From: Candidatus Desulfarcum epimagneticum
GTDB taxonomy: Bacteria; Desulfobacterota; Desulfobacteria; Desulfobacterales; CR-1
Reading direction: 5' to 3'
DNA length: 41,038 nt
Assembly (NCBI GenBank): GCA_900659855.1
Contig: CAACVI010000013.1
Coordinates: 1-41,038, forward strand
Shown: positions 6,678 to 14,577 of the stretch, one piece after another
Layout: every line of letters starts with the position of its first letter
How positions within the stretch are numbered: position 1 is the stretch's first letter
Made by a program: the position numbers and the translations under genes
Notes under the pieces: model-generated
The model's database searches: none
What the model was told of the DNA's origin: nothing
Seen by the model: the letters and a program-made list of their open reading frames with translations, nothing else

Positions 6678-7933
6678 CAGGTTTTCAAAGACCGGCGGAT
6701 ATTTTTGCGCAGCATGTCCAGGGCCGTGAACGCGAATATTCTTTTGTTCCATAAACGGTTCTGAAAGGCAAAGTGAAAAGTCCGGGCCTGTGAAAAGTCC
6801 GGGCCGGCCATGCCCACACAGACGGTTCCCACCGGCCGGTCCGGGGTTCCCCCGCCGGGCCCCGCCACCCCGCTGGTGGCGATCCCGTAGGTGGAGCCCC
6901 CGATTTCTCTGGCCCGGACGGCCATTTCCCGGGCCGTGTCCTCGTGAACCGCCCCGCGCGTCTCAAGGGTGGAGGATTGAACATTCAAGGCGTTTATTTT
7001 GGCTTCGTTTGAATAGGTCACGGCGGAGAACAGGAAATAATCGGAGCTTCCGGCGACATCCGTGATCATGCTGGATATCAGGCCCCCGGTGCAGCTTTCG
7101 GCGATGGACAGGGTGGCGTGTTCGTCCCGGAGGGCCTGGCCCACGGTTTCGGGCAGGGTTTTTCCGTCGGTGGAAAAGAGCGCGTCTCCCAGCCGTTCCC
7201 GGACCCATTCCACCGCTTCTTTGACACGGGCCTCTAAAACGTCGGCGCGGTCTCCCCGCGCATAAAGTTTGACGTGTATTTCCGGGAAACGGGCCCGCAG
7301 ACCCGGCTTGATGCCTGGAAACACGTCCGCGAAACCGGAAATTCGCTCGTTCACCGCCGATTCCGTAAGCCCGAAGGTGGAAAGCGTCTTGTTTTTAAAA
7401 AAAGACCGGCGCGTCCCGAACGCTTCGGCCGCCCGGGGCAGGACCCCGTCGGAGAGCATCCGGCGCATTTCAAAGGGAACGCCCGGCAAAAAGAAAAAAA
7501 GACACCGATCGATTTTTAAGGAGAAACCCGGGGCCAGGCCGCGTCTGTTTTCAATGAATTGGGAGCCTTGGGGCAGCAGGGCCAGTTTTCGGTCGCAGTC
7601 CCGCATTTTAAAGCCGCGCTTTCGAAGCATGGCCTCAATGGAGGCGAACGCCCCCTCATGGCGCTCCAGGGGTTTTTCGGCGGCCCGGGCCGCGGCCGCG
7701 GTGGTGATGTCATCGACAGTGGAGCCCAGGCCCCCGGTGGCCACCGCCATGTCGGCCCGGGCCGCGATTTCGCGAAGGGCCGACACCAGGGCGCGAGGGT
7801 CGTCGCCCACGCAGGAATGCCGGGCCACGCCGATCCCCTCTTGCTCCAGTTTTTCAGCGATGTGGGCGGAGTTGGAATCAATGACGGCCCCGGACCTCAG
7901 CTCGTCTCCTGTTGACAGTATTTCGGCTTTCAT
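6677..7933 (-). CDS. cinA: CinA-like protein: molybdopterin-binding domain plus NMN deamidase
   Basis: 418 aa from ATG 7933. The N-terminal MoCF-like domain begins MKAEILSTGDELRSGAVIDSN and has the ATGGLGSTVDD loop near residue 66. The C-terminal CinA domain has SIAESCTGGLISSMITDVAG, the nicotinamide-nucleotide amidase (PncC) signature, and GIATSGVAGPGGGTPDRPVG. CinA salvages pyridine nucleotides by hydrolysing NMN amide, and the N-terminal domain has ADP-ribose pyrophosphatase activity in characterised members. The start is inside the terminator-bounded unit: a strong terminator (7956-7989) separates it from the upstream gene. It is coupled to the amidohydrolase by a one-base overlap. Confidence 0.92.
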   Translation of the reverse strand: MKAEILSTGDELRSGAVIDSNSAHIAEKLEQEGIGVARHSCVGDDPRALVSALREIAARADMAVATGGLGSTVDDITTAAAARAAEKPLERHEGAFASIEAMLRKRGFKMRDCDRKLALLPQGSQFIENRRGLAPGFSLKIDRCLFFFLPGVPFEMRRMLSDGVLPRAAEAFGTRRSFFKNKTLSTFGLTESAVNERISGFADVFPGIKPGLRARFPEIHVKLYARGDRADVLEARVKEAVEWVRERLGDALFSTDGKTLPETVGQALRDEHATLSIAESCTGGLISSMITDVAGSSDYFLFSAVTYSNEAKINALNVQSSTLETRGAVHEDTAREMAVRAREIGGSTYGIATSGVAGPGGGTPDRPVGTVCVGMAGPDFSQARTFHFAFQNRLWNKRIFAFTALDMLRKNIRRSLKT

Positions 7934-7955
7934 ATTCGACAAAGCGCCTGGAAAC

Positions 7956-7989
7956 AAAAAAGGCTTGTGATCTCCCACAAGCCTTTTTT
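7956..7989 (-). terminator. intrinsic terminator after the SH3/beta-barrel gene
   Basis: Perfect 14-bp inverted repeat (7956-7969 with 7976-7989), arm AAAAAAGGCTTGTG, 6-nt loop, ending in a T-run on both strands. It lies 28 bp beyond the stop of the minus-strand gene at 8017 and just before cinA. Confidence 0.92.
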
Positions 7990-8016
7990 GTTTAAGAAAC
8001 ACATTCGAAAATCGGG

Positions 8017-10071
8017 TTAGAAACGATAGGCGTAACCCAGTTTGATGAAGTATTCCACTTCTTTCATGCATCCCACCTCAGACCCGGTGGTGTAGTGGGG
8101 ATGTTTGAATCCATCTTTTTCCTTGATATAACTGTAGGAAAAGCCCAGCTCCATGTTCCATCCGTCGCGGATGTTCCAGTAGCCGGCCAGCGCGGTGGAG
8201 ATGCCCAGGGCCGAATCCGTGAGGGTGTTCTCGGTCTCGGAGTCGGCGCTGGAAACCAGCATTCCCTTGATGTCCCCTCTCAATCCCAGGGTGTCGTTCA
8301 CCGGCATGATGGCCCCCACGCCGATGCTGGTGATCATGTAGCTGGTTCCGGCGTCTTTTTCAATCACCACGTCTCCCCGGCGTGTTTCATCCAGGTCGAT
8401 AAAGGTCATGCCGCCGATGATGTAGGGGGTGAAATGGTCATAGCTGAAGCGTCTCAGCAGATACCGGGCGGTGAGGTCGATTTTCGTCATATCCTGCTCG
8501 GAGTCGAAAAAGGAGTTCCGGCCGTTTTTCCGCCTGGCGAAGTCCACCTTGGTGGTGTCCATGTGGTATGACAGGCCGAAGGTCCAGTTGTCATAGCTTA
8601 AAAAGGCGCTCAGACCCATGGGATTTCCCGTGGTGTCTCCGATGGATTTGGTGGTGTCGTAAGTGGTGAACAGCCATCCCAGGTCAAAGCTGGCGCCGGC
8701 GGCCCATTTTTTGAGTTCCGCCACAGTGGGGTCGCTCATCAGGAACCGTCCCGGGACCCGCTCCGGAAGGGCCGGGCAGTCCTGGGGCATGCATTCATCG
8801 CCGAATTTCAGGGGGGGCTCCTCCACGGTCTTGTTATAGGGGGCGGCCACAGGTTTCAGGAACGGGGCGTACACATATCCGAAGGCGTTTTCCGCCTCAA
8901 GCGAGGTTTCATTCAGATCAAAAACAGCGTACCAGTCGTCCTGGAGCAGCCCCGCTTTGATTTTGGTCTCGGGAAGAAGGACGCCCACAATATCAGACTC
9001 CAGGCTCGGCTCAATCCGGATGTTCACTTTTTTGTTCGTGTATTTGATTTCGCCCCGTTTCAACGCCTCAAGATGCAGCGCCACAGGGACCAGAAGAGGC
9101 GCGTACACATAACCCAGGGCGGAGGCTTCATTGTCCGCGGGGTCGTTTTCTTTGAACACGGCGTGCCAGTGGCCCTCTAAAAAACCCACCCGGACTTTTT
9201 CCCCGGGGGAGAGGACGCCTGCGATTTCGCTGGATTCGGATCTTTCCTTCCGGATATTGACGGATCGGGAGGCGTAGCGGATGTTGGCCCATTCCAGGTT
9301 TTCCAGGGGCTCGGGTTTTTCTTCCTCATATACGGCCTCGTCCTCTTCGTCGGCCCCGATGACCTCGGTCTTAAGCTCCCCGGGGTCCTCTTCGGAGACC
9401 TCTTCCGCGACGGGGGCGGGGCTCTCCTGAGCTTCTTCGGCTTCAGCGGCGGACTCTTCCTCAGCGGCCGGAACGACCTCGGACTCGGGTTCGGACTCTT
9501 CCTTCAAAGGAGTTCCCGGCTCGGCCGGGGCCAGAAGAGGCGCGTACACATAACCCAGGGCGGAGGCTTCCTCAATGTTTGTCTCCTCCACATTGAAAAC
9601 CGCGACCCAGTCGCCTTTTAAAAAGGCGGCCTTGACTTTTGTCCCGGCGTAAAGCCGCCCGGTTTTGTCGGATTCCACGCTTCTGCTTTTGCGTATATTG
9701 ATGGCCTTTTCCGCAAACATGACCGCCACGTCGCCGGCGCCCGGGGGAAGGGGTTTCATGAGGGGCGCGTACACATAGCCGATGGCCTCGGACTCGTCGT
9801 TCGCCGGCTGATCGGGACGGAACACCGCGTACCATTTTTTGTCCAGAAAACCGACTTTAAAATTTTCACCGGGATAAAACTGCCCCACCACCCTGGATAT
9901 GATGGTCCGGGCCTCTCTGATATTCACGGTCTTTTCCACCTGGCGGATATTGCCTTCGCCGTAGGATTCCCGGGAATGGCCCATCGACGGCGCCATCATC
10001 ATCAGAAAGCCTAAAAACACCGTAAGAATAACCGCAAATCTTTGTGACTTAAATGCCATTTTTCTATTCAT
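8017..10071 (-). CDS. exported protein with four SH3-like repeats and a C-terminal outer-membrane beta-barrel
   Basis: 684 aa, start ATG 10071 after GGGAG. A signal peptide covers about residues 1-32 (basic start, then a long hydrophobic stretch). Four bacterial SH3-type repeats follow, each with a VNIR/INIR strand, a GxKVKxxFL-like turn, a W(Y/V)AVF strand and closing GYVYAP, at roughly residues 45-105, 112-180, 265-335 and 343-412. An acidic Glu/Ala-rich linker (about 185-260) separates repeats 2 and 3. From about 455 the sequence has alternating amphipathic strands and ends in Phe (GYAYRF), typical of an OmpA/OmpW-like barrel. SH3 repeats usually bind cell-wall peptides, so the protein may link the outer membrane to peptidoglycan. 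Fusion architecture is seen; function is inferred. Confidence 0.8.
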   Translation of the reverse strand: MNRKMAFKSQRFAVILTVFLGFLMMMAPSMGHSRESYGEGNIRQVEKTVNIREARTIISRVVGQFYPGENFKVGFLDKKWYAVFRPDQPANDESEAIGYVYAPLMKPLPPGAGDVAVMFAEKAINIRKSRSVESDKTGRLYAGTKVKAAFLKGDWVAVFNVEETNIEEASALGYVYAPLLAPAEPGTPLKEESEPESEVVPAAEEESAAEAEEAQESPAPVAEEVSEEDPGELKTEVIGADEEDEAVYEEEKPEPLENLEWANIRYASRSVNIRKERSESSEIAGVLSPGEKVRVGFLEGHWHAVFKENDPADNEASALGYVYAPLLVPVALHLEALKRGEIKYTNKKVNIRIEPSLESDIVGVLLPETKIKAGLLQDDWYAVFDLNETSLEAENAFGYVYAPFLKPVAAPYNKTVEEPPLKFGDECMPQDCPALPERVPGRFLMSDPTVAELKKWAAGASFDLGWLFTTYDTTKSIGDTTGNPMGLSAFLSYDNWTFGLSYHMDTTKVDFARRKNGRNSFFDSEQDMTKIDLTARYLLRRFSYDHFTPYIIGGMTFIDLDETRRGDVVIEKDAGTSYMITSIGVGAIMPVNDTLGLRGDIKGMLVSSADSETENTLTDSALGISTALAGYWNIRDGWNMELGFSYSYIKEKDGFKHPHYTTGSEVGCMKEVEYFIKLGYAYRF

Positions 10072-10108
10072 GTGGTTCTCCCGTCCTGAAAAATTTTTGC
10101 GTGATCAT

Positions 10109-10132
10109 ATATAACGTCCGATATAATGTCCG
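10109..10132. promoter_or_regulatory. tandem 12-bp repeats in the leader of the SH3/beta-barrel gene
   Basis: ATATAACGTCCG (10109-10120) is followed directly by ATATAATGTCCG (10121-10132), flanked by GATCATAT and AATCATAT. It lies 38-61 bp upstream of the minus-strand start at 10071, where -10/operator sequences are expected. It could be a regulator site or simply AT-rich promoter DNA. Confidence 0.35.
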
Positions 10133-10282
10133 AATCATATATGTTGTCGTTTTCCATGTTGACGCACATCGCGAATATAAAACATAACGCGAACATAAAA
10201 TCAAGAAAAATTTATAAAATATATATTGGGTCCCCGGCCTCTTTTTTCGCCCCGGGATTGGCGGAATATGATTTTTCATGGT

Positions 10283-10311
10283 TTGACTTTTCCGGGCGAT
10301 GGGGATATAAT
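10283..10311 (+). promoter_or_regulatory. strong sigma70-type promoter of purN
   Basis: TTGACT (10283-10288), a 17-bp spacer and a perfect TATAAT (10306-10311), 41 bp before the purN start. Transcription would begin near 10318. Confidence 0.8.
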
Positions 10312-10352
10312 CCGCGCTCAAAAATAAATAATGGAGCGAAAGGGAGCCCGGC

Positions 10353-11156
10353 ATGACTCAAAAACTTAAAATCGGCGTTCTGATATCCGGGGGAGGGAGC
10401 AACCTTCAGGCCATCCTCGACGCCTGTGAGGCGGGGAAGATAGACGGCGAGGTGGTTTTCGCGGGATCCGACAACCCCGGGGCGCCGGGTCTTGAAAGGG
10501 CCCGAAAAAAGGGCGTGGCCACATTCGCGGTCGATTACCGGGCCATCATCCGAAAGCGCCGGGCGGATCCGGAGTCCTTCCGTCCCCCAAAAGAGTTCGA
10601 TCTGGAGGACGCCCTGTCCAGATCGGCCCTCTTCCCCGGGGGCGCGGACCGGGAAAAAGTCGAGGCGTTTATGCTCACCCGGGCCGTCGCCGAGTTCGGG
10701 CTTCTTGAGAACATGGGCCGTTATTCCTTTGATGTCCTGGCGCTGGCGGGTTTCATGCGCAACCTGACGCCCTGTTTCATCGACCGGGTCAACCCGAAGG
10801 AGGGCCTGCCCCGGATCATGAACATTCATCCGGCCATTCTGCCCGCCTTCCCCGGCGTGGACGGGTACGGCGACACCTTCCGGCACGGCTGCAAGGTGGG
10901 CGGGTGCACCGTTCATTTCATCGATTACGGGGAGGACTCCGGACCCATCATCGGCCAGAGGGCCTTTCCCATCCTGCCGGGAGACACATTGGACGAGGTG
11001 AAAAAAAAAGGCCTCAAGCTGGAGTGGGAGCTGTACCCCGAGTGTGTTCAGCTCTACGCCCAAAGGCGTCTTCGGGTGGCGGAGAACCGGTGGAACGCGC
11101 CGGACGGCGTGGTGAAAAAGCGGCGGGTGGTGGAGATTCTCCCCGCCCGTGAATGA
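10353..11156 (+). CDS. purN: phosphoribosylglycinamide formyltransferase with an internal insertion
   Basis: 267 aa, longer than the roughly 190-210 aa usual for PurN. N-terminal LISGGGSNLQAILDACEAGKI binds the GAR phosphate; the catalytic Asn-His-Asp set is in MNIHPAILPAFPG and HFIDYGEDSGPII. It transfers a formyl group from 10-formyl-THF to GAR in purine synthesis. An extra segment of about 50 residues (about 65-115, RRADPESFRPPKEF and following) sits between the N-terminal half and LLENMGRYSFDVLALAGFM. The C-terminal extension RRVVEILPARE is also unusual. It is followed 18 bp later by the AICAR transformylase gene, so both late formyl transfers of the pathway are in one operon. Confidence 0.88.
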   Translation: MTQKLKIGVLISGGGSNLQAILDACEAGKIDGEVVFAGSDNPGAPGLERARKKGVATFAVDYRAIIRKRRADPESFRPPKEFDLEDALSRSALFPGGADREKVEAFMLTRAVAEFGLLENMGRYSFDVLALAGFMRNLTPCFIDRVNPKEGLPRIMNIHPAILPAFPGVDGYGDTFRHGCKVGGCTVHFIDYGEDSGPIIGQRAFPILPGDTLDEVKKKGLKLEWELYPECVQLYAQRRLRVAENRWNAPDGVVKKRRVVEILPARE

Positions 11157-11174
11157 ATGTCTGGGAGGTGAAAG

Positions 11175-12425
11175 ATGGCGGATGACCTGAAAAAGATGTA
11201 CAGAACCATTGTGGACGACCCGTTTCCCCCGAAAATGGAGATCAGTTTCATCGACGAGTCCGGGCGCCGGACCCTGTTTTATGAAAAAACGCTCTGGCGG
11301 GTGGACGGGGAGGAAAAGGGCCTGAGATACGGCGAAAATCCCGGCCAGGGGGCCGCCCTTTACCGCCTGGTCAACGGAAACCTCGCGCTGGGGCGGACCC
11401 GGACCATTCAGCCGGGTCGCTTCCTGGCCTCGGACATGGAGTTGCTCCAGTCCGGGAAACACCCCGGGAAGACCAACATCACGGACGCGGACAATTCCCT
11501 GAACATGCTCAGGTATTTTTCCGACCGGCCCACAGTGATCATCGTCAAGCACAACAACCCGTGCGGCGCGGCCCGGGACGACTCCCTTGCCGGGGCCTAC
11601 CGGAAGGCCTATATGGCCGACCGGGTGGCCGCCTTCGGGGGCTGCGTGGCCGCCAACCGGGCCATCGACATGGAGACCGCCGAGGCCGTGGCCGAACAGT
11701 ACGCCGAGGTGCTGGTGGCGCCGGATTTTGAAAGCGGGGTCATGGGGGTTTTGGAAAAGCGGAAAAATCTCAGGGTGGTCAAAATACAGAGCATGGACCG
11801 CCTGGAGACCTTTGTGGGGGAGCGGTTCGTGGATTTTAAAAGCCTCATGGACGGGGGCGTCATCGCCCAGTGGTCCTTTGTCCCTGAGACCCGTTCCCCC
11901 CGGGACCTTCAGCCGGCCCGGTGCGTCTGGAAGGGCGAGGAATACGCGGTTGAGCGGACGCCTTCCCCCCGGGAGTATGAGGACATGATGTTTGGATGGC
12001 TTCTGGAGTCCGGCGTGACATCCAATTCCATCCTGTATGTCAGGGACCAGACCACGGTGGGGATCGGAACCGGCGAGCAGGACCGGGTGGGCGTGGCCGT
12101 CATCGCCCGGGACAAGGCCTATCGGAAGCTGGCCGACCGCCTGTGTTTTGAGGATTTCGGCGTCGCCTTCCACGATCTTAAGGACGCGGAGAAAAAAAAG
12201 GAGATCGACGAGCGGGTGAGGCGGGAAAACGGGGGGCTGAAAGGCGCGGCCATGATCAGCGACGCCTTTTTTCCCTTCCGGGACGGCGTGGACGTGGGGC
12301 TGCGGGAAGGGGTCTCGGCGGTCATTCATCCCGGGGGGTCTCAGAACGACCGGCAGTCCATTGAGGCGTGCAACGAAGCCGGGGCCACGATGGTTTACAC
12401 CGGCCAGAGAAGTTTCAAACACTGA
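11175..12425 (+). CDS. AICAR transformylase, stand-alone (PurH without IMP cyclohydrolase domain)
   Basis: 416 aa. It carries the AICAR-formyltransferase part of PurH: LRYGENPGQGAALYR, the KHNNPCGAA catalytic Lys-His motif (about residues 122-130), AFGGCVAANR, and the C-terminal DAFFPFRDGVDV...GVSAVIHPGGSQND. The roughly 200-residue N-terminal MGS-like IMP cyclohydrolase domain of bifunctional PurH is absent; the short N-terminus (1-50) does not resemble it. The final ring closure to IMP must therefore be encoded elsewhere. It starts after a GGGAGGTG site and is co-transcribed with purN. Confidence 0.88.
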   Translation: MADDLKKMYRTIVDDPFPPKMEISFIDESGRRTLFYEKTLWRVDGEEKGLRYGENPGQGAALYRLVNGNLALGRTRTIQPGRFLASDMELLQSGKHPGKTNITDADNSLNMLRYFSDRPTVIIVKHNNPCGAARDDSLAGAYRKAYMADRVAAFGGCVAANRAIDMETAEAVAEQYAEVLVAPDFESGVMGVLEKRKNLRVVKIQSMDRLETFVGERFVDFKSLMDGGVIAQWSFVPETRSPRDLQPARCVWKGEEYAVERTPSPREYEDMMFGWLLESGVTSNSILYVRDQTTVGIGTGEQDRVGVAVIARDKAYRKLADRLCFEDFGVAFHDLKDAEKKKEIDERVRRENGGLKGAAMISDAFFPFRDGVDVGLREGVSAVIHPGGSQNDRQSIEACNEAGATMVYTGQRSFKH

Positions 12426-12575
12426 TGGCGTTGTAAAAAATCCGATCCGCGGCGTTGTGGCGGTCATTTTAATTGAGGCATACTTAACATGTATGGCCTC
12501 AATTAAAAATGACCGCTGCGCCTTGTGGCTTAAATTTTAGCAGATCGAATTTTTAACTTAGCCATCCCAAGCTTT
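12426..12575. repeat. palindromic AT-rich intergenic element, copy 1
   Basis: An outer part, GCGTTGTAAAAAATCCGATC near 12428-12447, mirrors CAGATCGAATTTTTAAC near 12541-12557. The inner arms 12460-12483 and 12491-12516 are a near-perfect 24/26-nt inverted repeat around a 7-nt loop. The layout matches 33583-33770 and partly matches 26848-26905 and 33108-33180. It has no long T-run, so it is not a standard terminator. Confidence 0.8.
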
Positions 12576-12607
12576 ATCTAAGATAAAAGGTTATCAAGGA
12601 GAGGAAC

Positions 12608-14563
12608 ATGGCGAAAAAATTGTGGGAGCCGTCAAAAGAGCGGATTGAAAATTCCAACATGAAGCGGTTCATGGACTTTGTGAATGACAAACACGGGACA
12701 CATTTCACGGAATACGCCCCCCTGTATGACTGGTCCATCGAAAATATCCCCGACCTGTGGGCGGCGGTGTGGGAATTCACAGGCGTCAAAGCCTCCCGGC
12801 CTTTCGACTCCCCGGCCAGGGATCTGGACAAAATGCCCGGAACCGAATGGTTTCCCGGCGCCCGGCTCAACTTCGCCGAAAATCTGCTGAGATATCGGGA
12901 CGACCGGCCCGCCATCGTGTCCGTGGGCGAGGAGAAGGCCCCCCGGAGAATGACCTACGCCCAGCTTTACGACGAGGCGGCGCGTCTGGCCGAGTCGCTG
13001 AAAAACGAAGGCGTGGGGGTCGGGGACCGGGTGGCGGGGTTCATGCCCAATATCCTGGAGACGGTGGCGGCCATGCTGGCCGCGGCCAGCCTCGGCGCCG
13101 TGTGGTCCTCCTGCTCGCCGGATTTCGGAATCAAGGGCGCTCTGGACCGGTTCGGGCAGATCCGGCCCAAGGTCATCTTCGCGGCGGACGGGTATTTTTT
13201 TAAGGGAAAGAAGATCAGCTCCCTGGAGCGGGTGGCCGATATCCGGAAAAAACTTCCCTCCCTGAAAAAACTTGTGGTGGTTCCCTACGCCGACGAGAGC
13301 CCCGACATATCGGGCATTGATGACGCGGTTTTTTATAACGATTTCAAATCAGACGCCGGCGGCCTGGAGATGGACTTCGCCCAGCTTCCCTTTTCCCATC
13401 CCATCTACATCATGTACTCATCCGGGACCACCGGGCTTCCCAAATGCATGGTCCAAAGCGCCGGGGGCATTTTGCTCAACCATTCCAAGGAGCTTTGGCT
13501 GCACACCGATCTGAGAAAAGACGACGTCATCTTTTATTTCACCACCTGCGGATGGATGATGTGGAACTGGCTGGTCACCTCCCTGGCCACAGGGGCCTGC
13601 GTGGTCCTTTTCGACGGCAATCCTTTTCATCCCCATCCCGGGAGACTGTGGGAGATCGCGGAAAGCGAAAAAATCAACGTGTTCGGGACCAGCGCCGGAT
13701 ACCTGGCGGCCCTTCAGGCCTCGGGGGAGAAACCCGGCGAAAAATACGACCTGTCTCCTTTGAAAAGCGTGATGTCCACCGGCTCCCCCCTTTCCATCGA
13801 GGGATTTGATTTTGTGTACGAACACATCAAGGGCGACGTCCAGCTCGCCTCCATTTCCGGGGGCACGGACTTAAACGGATGCTTCGCTTTGGGCGACCCG
13901 ACGGGGCCGGTTTACGCCGGCGAGCTTCAATGCCGGGGCCTGGGCATGAGTGTCAAGGCCTATGATGATAACGGAAAATCCGTGGTGGGAAGCGAGGGCG
14001 AGCTGGTGTGCGAGGCGCCCTTTCCCTCCATGCCCGTCTATTTCTGGGACGACCCGGACCGCGCCAGGTATCACGCGGCCTATTTCGACGTCTATCCCGG
14101 CGTGTGGCGTCACGGGGACTACGTGGAGATCACGCCCCGGGGCGGTCTGGTCATGCGCGGGCGCTCCGACTCCACCCTGAACCCCGGCGGCGTCCGCATC
14201 GGAACCGCCGAAATATACCGCCGGGTGGAGCAAATCGACGAGATCGAGGACTCGGTGGTGGTGGGCCAGGACTGGAAAAACGACATCCGGGTGATTTTGT
14301 TCGTCAAGATGGCCGGCGGCTCTGAGCTGACCGACGAACTCAGGGACCGGATCAAGCGGACCATCCGGGCCAACGCCTCTCCCCGCCATGTGCCGGCGAA
14401 AATCATCGCGGTCCCGGACGTTCCCTACACCCTGAACATGAAAAAAGTTGAGGTGGCGGTGAAAAAGATCATCCACGGAAAGCCGGTGACCAACAAGGAC
14501 GCCTTGAAAAATCCCGAGGCCCTGGACTTTTTTGAAAATATTCCCGAACTTGACCGGGACTGA
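12608..14563 (+). CDS. acetoacetyl-CoA synthetase (acetoacetate-CoA ligase)
   Basis: 651 aa, the normal length, with AAGGAGAGG before the ATG. An ANL-superfamily adenylate-forming enzyme: the P-loop-like IMYSSGTTGLPKCMVQSAGG is present, then YFTTCGWMMWNWLV, the A5 region ISGGTDLNGCF, A8 region RSDSTLNPGGVRIG and the C-terminal catalytic lysine region VPYTLNMKKVEVAVKK. The NMKKVEV end and SGGTDLNGCF are typical of the acetoacetate ligase subgroup rather than acetyl-CoA synthetase. It activates acetoacetate (or a related oxoacid) with ATP and CoA. It is 14 bp upstream of the dehydratase/reductase set, probably in one operon. Confidence 0.85.
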   Translation: MAKKLWEPSKERIENSNMKRFMDFVNDKHGTHFTEYAPLYDWSIENIPDLWAAVWEFTGVKASRPFDSPARDLDKMPGTEWFPGARLNFAENLLRYRDDRPAIVSVGEEKAPRRMTYAQLYDEAARLAESLKNEGVGVGDRVAGFMPNILETVAAMLAAASLGAVWSSCSPDFGIKGALDRFGQIRPKVIFAADGYFFKGKKISSLERVADIRKKLPSLKKLVVVPYADESPDISGIDDAVFYNDFKSDAGGLEMDFAQLPFSHPIYIMYSSGTTGLPKCMVQSAGGILLNHSKELWLHTDLRKDDVIFYFTTCGWMMWNWLVTSLATGACVVLFDGNPFHPHPGRLWEIAESEKINVFGTSAGYLAALQASGEKPGEKYDLSPLKSVMSTGSPLSIEGFDFVYEHIKGDVQLASISGGTDLNGCFALGDPTGPVYAGELQCRGLGMSVKAYDDNGKSVVGSEGELVCEAPFPSMPVYFWDDPDRARYHAAYFDVYPGVWRHGDYVEITPRGGLVMRGRSDSTLNPGGVRIGTAEIYRRVEQIDEIEDSVVVGQDWKNDIRVILFVKMAGGSELTDELRDRIKRTIRANASPRHVPAKIIAVPDVPYTLNMKKVEVAVKKIIHGKPVTNKDALKNPEALDFFENIPELDRD

Positions 14564-14577
14564 AAAGGGGGCCGCGC

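Noticed and set aside
10212-12467. Long minus-strand open frame (751 codons)
   Set aside because: It is antisense to purN and the AICAR transformylase, whose motifs are clear; the reverse frame is open only because of GC-rich codon use.
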